Assembly (NCBI GenBank): GCA_003244035.1 | Contig: QHBV01000304.1 | Location: 1-10,862 of the forward strand | From: Solirubrobacterales bacterium | Lineage (GTDB): Bacteria > Actinomycetota > Thermoleophilia > Solirubrobacterales > Solirubrobacteraceae | Direction: 5' to 3' | DNA: 10,862 bases | Part shown: positions 6,449 through 10,862 of the stretch, piece by piece | Numbering within the stretch: position 1 is the stretch's first letter | Layout: each line of letters begins with the position of its first letter | The notes under the pieces: model-generated | What the model was told of the DNA's origin: nothing | Seen by the model: only the letters and a program-made list of their open reading frames with translations | The model's database searches: none | Program-made: the position numbers and the translations under genes

Positions 6449-6499
6449 GAAATCTGGTTCGTGTAACCCAGTGTGACTCGAGCGCGAGGAAGCGCCGAT

Positions 6500-6808
6500 T
6501 CATTCAGCGCGGCGCCGCCTGCGGAACCGCCGTTCTGCGATCATGGTGCCGACGAGCGCCAGCGCAAGGGGAACCTCGACGATCGCGAGCACGCCCAGGC
6601 CGGGAGTGAGCATCAAGCCGAGGCCCATCAGCACGATCGCGATCACCACGTCCACGAGCAGGTCACGCCGGCGGCGGCGCAGGTGCGTGATGCGACGACG
6701 ACGCTCGAGCCTGATCGCCGGTGGGGCGGCGCCGTGGGCCGGGGCGCGGCGCGCGCGCGGATGCCTGTAAGGTGGCGAGGCAGGTCGACGTGCGGGTTGA
6801 GTGCTCAT
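6500..6808 (-). CDS. Small arginine-rich membrane protein, two helices
   Basis: The frame is open up to an ATG at 6847, but the ATG at 6808 (MSTQPARRPA) is preferred because the 13 extra residues look like untranslated leader; neither start has a clear ribosome binding site. The 102-residue product has a Pro/Arg-rich N-terminus, a basic cluster (36-48, LERRRR and HLRRRRRD), a hydrophobic hairpin (about 50-68 and 71-90, with a TPGLGVL turn) and a second arginine cluster (RRFRRRRRAE) at the end. Both arginine clusters would lie in the cytoplasm. It resembles the many small actinobacterial membrane proteins of unknown role (PGPGW-like in layout, but I cannot assign it). It sits between two divergent phosphodiester glycosidase genes. 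No function proposed. Confidence 0.6.
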   Translation of the reverse strand: MSTQPARRPASPPYRHPRARRAPAHGAAPPAIRLERRRRITHLRRRRRDLLVDVVIAIVLMGLGLMLTPGLGVLAIVEVPLALALVGTMIAERRFRRRRRAE

Positions 6809-6933
6809 CTCAGCAGACCGTAGCGAATTAGTAGAAGGCTTCTGCACGGGCTCGAGATCGCCTGCCCCGCGGCCGGTGAGACTTCTCTCAGGCGACCCCG
6901 AAACCCTCGCAGGAGGAACCTAGACTGGCGCGA

Positions 6934-6981
6934 ATGCTCTACGTGCCCGCTCGCAGGATGACGCTCAACCCCGGCGAGTGA
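6934..6981 (+). other. Tiny ORF upstream of, and in frame with, the second glycosidase gene
   Basis: The ATG at 6934 opens 15 codons (MLYVPARRMTLNPGE) ending in TGA at 6979-6981; the glycosidase GTG at 6997 is in the same frame five codons after the stop. A TANNNT box (tagact, 6921-6926) ends 7 nt before the ATG, fitting a leaderless transcript. The purine run aggagg (6911-6916) is too far (17 nt) to serve this ATG. It may be a leader peptide, or the original gene start cut off by a nonsense change. The rest of the gap 6809-6996 shows nothing. Confidence 0.35.
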
Positions 6982-6996
6982 CGTCGATCTGCGCCC

Positions 6997-8133
6997 GTGC
7001 ACGCCAACGAGATCCTCACCAACCAACCATTTCGCCGCCGGCTGCCGCCGCGGTTGAGCCCGTTGCGTCGTGCCCGCCGGAGCCTCGCGATCGCGCTCTG
7101 CCTGTGTCTCGTGCCAACGACGATCTCCTACCTCACGGCGGTTGCCGGGCCTTCGAACTCCAACTTCGCGATCCGCTCATTCGAGTGGCTCCGCGACCAC
7201 GGTGCGGCGCCGATCGCCTCCAAGGTCGAGAGCTTCTACTACTCGCTGAACGCGCCCGCCACGGGGGGGCCCGGGCTGCGCACGCTGCCGCGCCAATCCC
7301 GCGCCGCCGCCGCCGGCGTTCATCCGCCCAACATCGCGCCTGTGATCACCCCGGCACTGCCGGGCGAGGGCGTCTGGGTCCCCAGCGAGAGCTGGAGCGG
7401 CTCGAGCTCGCCCGTGCAGACCACCGAGCTCCGCAGCGACCCGAGCTATCCCCGGAATGTCGCGGGGATCGCCTGGATCGACACGGCACGGACCAAGATC
7501 GCGCTCTATCCCGGTCGGCTCGAGCCGTCCGTGAACCTGCCGCGTGGCGCGATGGAGGTTCCACCGGCGTCGCGCCCGCGCCTGCTCGCCACTTTCAACA
7601 GTGCTTTCAAGCTCCGGGATTCAGGCGGCGGCTTCGCCGTCGGCGGCAGAACCTACGCGTCGCTGAAACCGGGATTGGCCACCCTGATCGCCTACGCCGA
7701 CGGCCGCGTCGACATCAAGGCATGGTCCGGTGGGGCGGGCCTGCCGCCGGGCGTCGAGCTCGCGCGCCAGAACCTGCCGTTGATCGTGCAGGGCGGAGCG
7801 CCGAACCCCAACCTCGCGGACGGCCCCGCGTGGGGCGTCACCGTTAGCAACGCGGTTCGTGTCTGGCGCTCCGGGCTTGGCGTCGACGCCAAGGGCAACC
7901 TGATTTACGCGGCCGCGGATAACCAGACCGTCGGATCGCTCGCGGAGATCCTGATCCGAGCTGGCGCGGTCCGCGCGATGGAGCTCGACATCAACTCCTA
8001 CTGGGTCAGCTTCATCACCTACGCGCAGCCCGATGCCGGATCGCCGAGCAACTTCTTGCCGGGCATGCCTCGGAGCCCGGAGCGCTACCTGACGCCGGAT
8101 GACCGCGACTTCTTTGCGATCTACACCCGCTGA
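6997..8133 (+). CDS. Phosphodiester glycosidase (NAGPA)-domain protein, membrane-anchored
   Basis: The GTG at 6997 is the first start after the in-frame TGA at 6979 and gives 378 residues. An arginine-rich N-terminus (13-28) precedes one hydrophobic helix (about 29-50, SLAIALCLCLVPTTISYLTAVA) without a lipobox cysteine, so the protein is probably an N-in signal anchor with its domain outside. After a linker (to ~125) the NAGPA-type domain follows: LLATFNSAF (196-204), GGGFAVGGRTYASLKPG (210-226), GLGVDAKGNLIYAAADNQ (293-310), AMELDIN (327-333) and the ending DDRDFFAIYTR. These match, in order, the motifs of the divergent lipoprotein at 5218-6357, making the two paralogues. The FNGGF of the paralogue is FNSAF here. 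It would act on a cell-surface phosphodiester-linked sugar; substrate unknown. It ends four bases from the stop of the convergent hydrolase gene. Confidence 0.8.
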   Translation: MHANEILTNQPFRRRLPPRLSPLRRARRSLAIALCLCLVPTTISYLTAVAGPSNSNFAIRSFEWLRDHGAAPIASKVESFYYSLNAPATGGPGLRTLPRQSRAAAAGVHPPNIAPVITPALPGEGVWVPSESWSGSSSPVQTTELRSDPSYPRNVAGIAWIDTARTKIALYPGRLEPSVNLPRGAMEVPPASRPRLLATFNSAFKLRDSGGGFAVGGRTYASLKPGLATLIAYADGRVDIKAWSGGAGLPPGVELARQNLPLIVQGGAPNPNLADGPAWGVTVSNAVRVWRSGLGVDAKGNLIYAAADNQTVGSLAEILIRAGAVRAMELDINSYWVSFITYAQPDAGSPSNFLPGMPRSPERYLTPDDRDFFAIYTR

Positions 8134-8140
8134 GCGCTCA
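8131..8140. other. Palindrome formed by two convergent stop codons
   Basis: The 10-bp sequence tgagcgctca is a perfect palindrome containing the TGA of the glycosidase gene (+, 8131-8133) and the TGA of the hydrolase gene (-, 8140-8138). It is too short to be a convincing bidirectional terminator; both transcripts must run into each other unless ended otherwise. Confidence 0.5.
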
Positions 8141-9235
8141 GGGGTCGGCTTGCAGAGCAGCCGCGCCGGGTACCTCTGCAGCCGCTTTGAGCCGACCGCC
8201 CGCTCTCGGGAGAGCCTTCAGGTAGCGGTCGAGAAAGGCGACCGTAACGCGCTCGACGATCCCGAGCTGTGGCTGCTCGTCCGTGTACGGGCCGAGGTGC
8301 GGGGCGCCAAGCAGCGTCAGCAGGTACTTCGGCGCCGGTGCGATGTCGAAGAAGGCATGGGTGAGGCTGGGCGGGTTGACTACGTCAGCCGTGCCCTGCG
8401 TCGCCAGCAGCGGTGGGCTCGCGGCCGGAAAGCGAAAGCCTCCCACTCCGGGGATCTCGGCGCCCGAGAGAATCATCGCGGCTCGCACGCGACGATCGCG
8501 AAAGGGGCGGTCGTACGCGACGGCGAGCGCGGTCTCGCCGCCGTCTGACTGGCCGGAAACCGCGATCGCGTGCTCGTCGATCAGACCGGTGAAGACGCTC
8601 CCGGGATCGGTGCTCGCGGCGAGCAGGCGTGAGATCACGAAGCTCATGTCGGCGGGCTGGTTGACGAGGTCGGACTCGTCGGGGCCGCCGGGGGCGTCTG
8701 CGTTCTCGAGCGGGAAGACTGGCGCCGCGACGACATATCCGGCTCGCGCCCATGCCCGCAGCAGCGTTGTGTAGATGGCGGGCGTGACCGCGAACCCATG
8801 ACCGAAGACCACCAGCGGAAACGGCCCGGCGGCCCGTTGTGGTCGAGCCCCTGCGACATCTTCACGCGTTGGCGAACCGGTCGCCGGGTAGCGCACCAGC
8901 GTCACCAGCCGGCGCGGCGCGTGCCCGCCTCCCGGGAGCCTGACCAGCCGGCTCGGGTCGGTGAAGGTCAGCACCCGCAGCCCGACGGCGAAGGGTGGCC
9001 CCGGCGATCTGCGCGGCGGCCCTGCGGGCGCGGACATCGTGGTCGCGCGGCGCGGCGCGGCTGTCTGCGAGGTGGCCGTTTGCCGGATCGAGTGGTCGGC
9101 CGTCACCGAGCTGGGCTTGGCGCCACCAGCGCCGCACCCGGCGATCCCGAGCGCGAGAGCGCTCGCAAACACGGCGATCCCGAGCGCGAGAGCGCTCGCG
9201 GACACGGCGATCGCGGACACCCGCCCGAGAGCCAT
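8138..9235 (-). CDS. Secreted alpha/beta-hydrolase lipoprotein
   Basis: The ATG at 9235 gives 365 residues. Residues 1-34 are a lipoprotein signal peptide ending in lipobox IAGC (Cys34), with an unusually long, internally repeated hydrophobic core. A Ser/Thr/Pro/Arg-rich linker runs to about 85. The alpha/beta-hydrolase fold follows: PLVVFGHGFAV (140-150, oxyanion-hole HG), a strand at 167-174 (YVVAAPVF), the nucleophile elbow GQSDGG (228-233, Ser230), GTADVVNPP (281-289, likely acid Asp284) and APHLGPY (311-317, likely His313). This triad and order match dienelactone-hydrolase/PAF-acetylhydrolase/chlorophyllase-like esterases, and distantly polyester hydrolases. It would act outside the membrane on an unknown ester. 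A TAAGAT box (9242-9247) sits 6 nt before the ATG. It is divergent from a GT87 glycosyltransferase gene. Confidence 0.85.
   Translation of the reverse strand: MALGRVSAIAVSASALALGIAVFASALALGIAGCGAGGAKPSSVTADHSIRQTATSQTAAPRRATTMSAPAGPPRRSPGPPFAVGLRVLTFTDPSRLVRLPGGGHAPRRLVTLVRYPATGSPTREDVAGARPQRAAGPFPLVVFGHGFAVTPAIYTTLLRAWARAGYVVAAPVFPLENADAPGGPDESDLVNQPADMSFVISRLLAASTDPGSVFTGLIDEHAIAVSGQSDGGETALAVAYDRPFRDRRVRAAMILSGAEIPGVGGFRFPAASPPLLATQGTADVVNPPSLTHAFFDIAPAPKYLLTLLGAPHLGPYTDEQPQLGIVERVTVAFLDRYLKALPRAGGRLKAAAEVPGAAALQADP
9141..9217. repeat. 33-bp tandem repeat in the hydrolase signal peptide
   Basis: The 26-bp block at 9141-9166 recurs exactly at 9174-9199, a period of 33 bp, and a third, diverged start (gcgatcgcggacac) follows at 9207. 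In the hydrolase frame the period is 11 residues: ASALALGIAVF followed by ASALALGIAGC. The duplication therefore doubles the hydrophobic core of the signal peptide without breaking the frame. Confidence 0.85.
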
Positions 9236-9241
9236 GGACGG

Positions 9242-9247
9242 ATCTTA
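9242..9247 (-). promoter_or_regulatory. Putative -10 box of leaderless hydrolase transcript
   Basis: On the minus strand TAAGAT is separated by 6 nt from the ATG at 9235, which would put transcription start at the start codon. There is no Shine-Dalgarno before the ATG, consistent with this. A -35 is not convincing; the nearest TTGCGC is 23 nt further upstream, too far for a standard spacing. Confidence 0.4.
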
Positions 9248-9315
9248 TTTGGCGCTTGGCCCGTCGCCGAGCGCAAGCGTTGGTGAGCGCATTCTCATCG
9301 CTCCGGCGTGCCGGC

Positions 9316-9355
9316 AGGGTGGGCGCCCGCCCTACCATCGTCGCCGCGACGATGG
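9316..9355. promoter_or_regulatory. Two adjacent palindromes in the divergent gap
   Basis: An 18-bp palindrome (9316-9333, agggtgggcgcccgccct, one mismatch) is followed after one base by a perfect 9-bp inverted repeat with a 3-nt spacer (ccatcgtcg at 9335-9343, cgacgatgg at 9347-9355). Both lie between the divergent hydrolase and GT87 genes. They may be operators for a shared regulator or RNA hairpins in the GT87 leader; the second hairpin would contain the ATG at 9352. Confidence 0.45.
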
Positions 9356-9387
9356 CCGTGCTCGCAATCACAACTGCCCGGCGATGA
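9352..9387 (+). other. Possible 11-codon leader peptide overlapping the GT87 start
   Basis: An ATG at 9352 opens MAVLAITTARR and stops with TGA at 9385-9387, overlapping the GT87 ATG (9384) as ATGA. Such overlap permits translational coupling. The start lies in the right arm of the 9335-9355 hairpin. It has no clear ribosome binding site, so translation is uncertain. Confidence 0.25.
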
Positions 9388-10490
9388 GCTCTCCGGTGCG
9401 CTGGCTGAGAGCTCTGTCGTGCGCGGCGCTGCCGCTCGCGGTGGTGGCCGCGATCGTGGTCCTGTTCCTGCCGCTGAGCCGCAGCCTCGACCTCGATGTC
9501 TTCCTGCGGGCCGGGCGCGCGACGCTGCACGGCCTGCCGGTGTACCCACGCCTCGGCTCACGGGCCGTCTACTCGGGGGGATCGTTCGTGTACCCGTACT
9601 TCGCCGCGTGGCCGTTCGTGGCGCTGGCGAGGCTCTCATCGGGCACGAGCACGGCGTTGTTCTTCGTGCTGTGCGTGTGCGCGGTGCTCGCGGCCTGCGT
9701 CTCGGGCGGCCGGCACGACCCGTGGCCCGCGGCGCTCGTGCTGTGCTCGGCGTTCATGATCACGGGCTTGCAGCTTGGAGCGCTCAGCCCGCTGCTGTTC
9801 GCGGGCGCGGTCTTCCTCTGGCGGCTTCGTGAGCGCCCGTTCGGGCTCGCCCTGCTGGCGGCGCCGGTGGTGGCCAGCAAGCTGTTCCTCGCGCCGCTGC
9901 TCCTGTGGCTGCTGCTGGCACGGCGATACCGGGCGCTCGCGTACGCGAGCGCGGCTACGCTGGCGCTGCTCGCGCTCTCCTTCGCGCTGGGCCCGATCGG
10001 GCCGATCAAGTACCTCCAGCTGCTCTCCGCGCTCGGCGCCCACGAGTCTCGGGCGGGATTCGGCCTGATCGGCGCGCTCATGAACGCCGGTCTTGCGCCG
10101 GCGGTGGCCGAGGCCTCGGCGCTCACGCTGACCCTTGCCCTGCTGATCGGGGCGTGTGTCCACTGCCGGCGCACCGACGATGAGCGGGTCGCCTTCTGCG
10201 CTGGGATCGTCGCCTCGCTCCTGCTCACCCCGGTCCTCTGGAGCCACTACCTGGTCCTGCTGCCGGCGACTCTGATCGCGCTGAGGGCGCCGCGACGATG
10301 GCTGATCACGCTCGCCTTGGCGAGCTGGGCGATCGCCCCACCCCATGGCGTCCACCTGGACACCGACCTGGTCGCGGGCGTGACCTCTTCGGGTGCATGG
10401 CTTGCCGTCGGCGCCTCGCTGATCGTGTTCGCCTACTCTGCGGTACGGCCCGCTCGCGTCTTGTCGGAGGAGCCGAAGGTACCTGGTTAG
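9384..10490 (+). CDS. GT87 family (DUF2029) polytopic glycosyltransferase
   Basis: The ATG at 9384 gives 368 residues; the frame is open further upstream to 8961, but that extension overlaps the hydrolase gene and lacks membrane character. About nine or ten hydrophobic helices are visible. After helix 1 (about 15-31) the first external loop has SLDLDVFLRAGRATLHGLPVYP (34-55): the GT-C-type acidic loop (Asp36/Asp38) and the A-x-x-x-L-x-G-x-P-x-Y-P pattern typical of GT87. Later markers include GLQLGALSPLLFAG and TPVLWSHYLVLLPA. GT87 enzymes such as actinobacterial PimE transfer mannose from polyprenyl-phosphate-mannose on the outer side of the membrane; donor and acceptor here are not shown. 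GT87 proteins usually have about 400 residues, so this one is slightly short at the C-terminus. It is divergent from the hydrolase lipoprotein, and 55 bp precede the antitoxin gene. Confidence 0.82.
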   Translation: MSSPVRWLRALSCAALPLAVVAAIVVLFLPLSRSLDLDVFLRAGRATLHGLPVYPRLGSRAVYSGGSFVYPYFAAWPFVALARLSSGTSTALFFVLCVCAVLAACVSGGRHDPWPAALVLCSAFMITGLQLGALSPLLFAGAVFLWRLRERPFGLALLAAPVVASKLFLAPLLLWLLLARRYRALAYASAATLALLALSFALGPIGPIKYLQLLSALGAHESRAGFGLIGALMNAGLAPAVAEASALTLTLALLIGACVHCRRTDDERVAFCAGIVASLLLTPVLWSHYLVLLPATLIALRAPRRWLITLALASWAIAPPHGVHLDTDLVAGVTSSGAWLAVGASLIVFAYSAVRPARVLSEEPKVPG

Positions 10491-10521
10491 CGCGGTGATC
10501 GGTCCAGCAGCGCGCGCTCTA

Positions 10522-10547
10522 ATAGCATATTGCTATGATAGTGCTAT
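10522..10547. promoter_or_regulatory. Palindromic operator over the antitoxin promoter and start
   Basis: The perfect palindromic element atagca-tat-tgctat (10522-10536) is followed 16 bp after its start by a second palindrome atagtgctat (10538-10547) that runs into the ATG. The TATGAT at 10534-10539 is an excellent -10 box, 6 nt before the ATG at 10546, implying a leaderless mRNA. The AT-rich block stands out sharply from its surroundings. RHH antitoxins characteristically bind such repeated half-sites to repress their own operon, so this is most likely the autoregulatory operator. Confidence 0.65.
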
Positions 10548-10842
10548 GGCTCGGACCCAGACCATGGTGCAGCTTACGGATGAGCTTCTCGTGGTGCTCG
10601 ACGAAGTCGCCACTCGGCGTGGGTTGTCTCGCTCGGCGTTGATCCGTGAGCTTGTCTCGGATGCGCTGCGCGAGGAGAGCGCTGCTGCGATCGGCGAGCG
10701 AATCGCCGCCGGTTACCGGCGCATCCCGCAGGCCGAGCCCGACGAGTGGGGTGACGCGAGCACGATGCGAGACGTGGCGACGGAGGAGCTTCTGAGTCGA
10801 CTCGATGCCGAGGAGGGTGACTCGAGCCGGGGTACTTGGTAA
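10546..10842 (+). CDS. Ribbon-helix-helix (CopG-family) antitoxin
   Basis: The ATG at 10546 is chosen over the GTG at 10495 because the operator and -10 box lie between them and the RHH fold begins right after it. The 98-residue product has the RHH pattern in residues 5-44: a basic/polar strand QTMVQLTDELLVVLDEVA (5-22), then RRGLSRSALIRELVSDALRE (24-43), with the G-x-S-R-S turn between the helices. The C-terminal half is acidic (DEWGD at 66-70, ATEELLSRLDAEEGD at 78-92) and is the likely toxin-wrapping part, ending in Trp. It would neutralise a toxin and repress the operon through the palindromes just upstream. The stop is followed after 4 nt by a GTG opening VQRGE, the usual start of MazF toxins. 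The antitoxin call is supported by fold, operator and neighbour together. Confidence 0.8.
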   Translation: MARTQTMVQLTDELLVVLDEVATRRGLSRSALIRELVSDALREESAAAIGERIAAGYRRIPQAEPDEWGDASTMRDVATEELLSRLDAEEGDSSRGTW

Positions 10843-10846
10843 GACC

Positions 10847-10862
10847 GTGCAACGTGGCGAAA
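10847..10862 (+). CDS. Start of a probable MazF/PemK-type toxin gene, cut by the window edge
   Basis: Four bases after the antitoxin stop, GTG at 10847 begins VQRGE before the sequence ends. MazF/PemK mRNA endonucleases of actinomycetes very commonly begin with (M/V)xRGE followed by IW, and RHH-MazF pairs are typically this close. Only five codons are seen, so the call rests on this short match and on position. A PIN-domain toxin is the main alternative, but PIN proteins start with a different hydrophobic strand ending in Asp. Confidence 0.5.

Noticed and set aside
8961..9383. N-terminal extension of the GT87 frame
   Set aside because: The frame is open but overlaps the hydrolase gene antisense, is hydrophilic and compositionally biased, and GT87 proteins begin just before the first membrane helix, as from the ATG at 9384.
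9569..10355. Overlapping minus-strand open frames inside the GT87 gene
   Set aside because: They are antisense to a gene with consistent membrane helices and family motifs and give Arg/Gln/Ser-rich products without domain features.
10495..10545. Earlier GTG start for the RHH antitoxin
   Set aside because: The 17 extra residues would be translated across the palindromic operator and -10 box; RHH proteins of this type begin a few residues before the strand, as from the ATG at 10546.
1..10862. CRISPR array, tRNA, rRNA, insertion sequence or prophage genes
   Set aside because: No regularly spaced repeats, cloverleaf or CCA-ending structures, transposase or integrase motifs were seen on either strand; the only tandem repeats are the 33-bp signal-peptide duplication and the GGGGC tract.

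Overview
The DNA is strongly GC-rich, with codon use saturated in G/C at third positions, GATC/CGATCG-rich texture and frequent GTG starts. Several genes carry a TANNNT box only 6-8 nt upstream of the start codon, suggesting leaderless transcripts. Together with the gene families present (double-Rossmann NAD-binding channel-like protein, GT87 mannosyltransferase, ribbon-helix-helix/MazF-type pair), this points to a high-GC actinomycete. A Thermoleophilia/Solirubrobacterales-like lineage is my best guess, but it is an inference. No rRNA, tRNA, CRISPR array or insertion sequence is visible, and no gene-free gap exceeds about 190 bases.

Layout. (1) 1-691 (+): 3' part of an ABC-2 drug/polysaccharide exporter permease whose start lies outside the window. 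(2) 708-3329 (-): a probable two-gene monovalent-cation unit. A K+ channel-like protein with two Rossmann/TrkA-N-like domains (3329-1989) is followed by a CPA2 cation:proton antiporter (1906-779). The antiporter reading frame breaks near 890-900, and its expected C-terminus continues in another frame to 708. (3) 3450-5177 (+): an SPFH protein resembling plant hypersensitive-induced-reaction (HIR) proteins, followed 24 nt later by an unrecognised protein with two membrane helices, probably one operon. (4) 5218-8133: two divergent paralogous NAGPA-type phosphodiester glycosidase-domain proteins, the left one (-) a lipoprotein and the right one (+) membrane-anchored, with a small arginine-rich two-helix membrane protein between them. 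The left gene is fused in frame to the first ~25 codons of a SqdX/MgtA-like GT4 glycosyltransferase. (5) 8138-10490: a divergent pair, an alpha/beta-hydrolase lipoprotein (-) and a GT87 polytopic glycosyltransferase (+), separated by 148 bp containing two tight palindromes. (6) 10546-end (+): a CopG/RHH antitoxin with a palindromic operator covering its promoter, and the first five codons of what looks like a MazF toxin.

How the genes may work together: blocks 2 and 3 concern ion homeostasis and membrane microdomains; blocks 4 and 5 concern cell-envelope glycoconjugates (glycosidases, GT-C glycosyltransferase, secreted hydrolase). The strongest candidates for something new are the HIR-like SPFH plus unknown two-helix partner, the glycosyltransferase-fragment/glycosidase chimera with its inverted repeat and GGGGC tract, and the channel-like protein with an altered selectivity filter. 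None is shown to be a new system by sequence reading alone.
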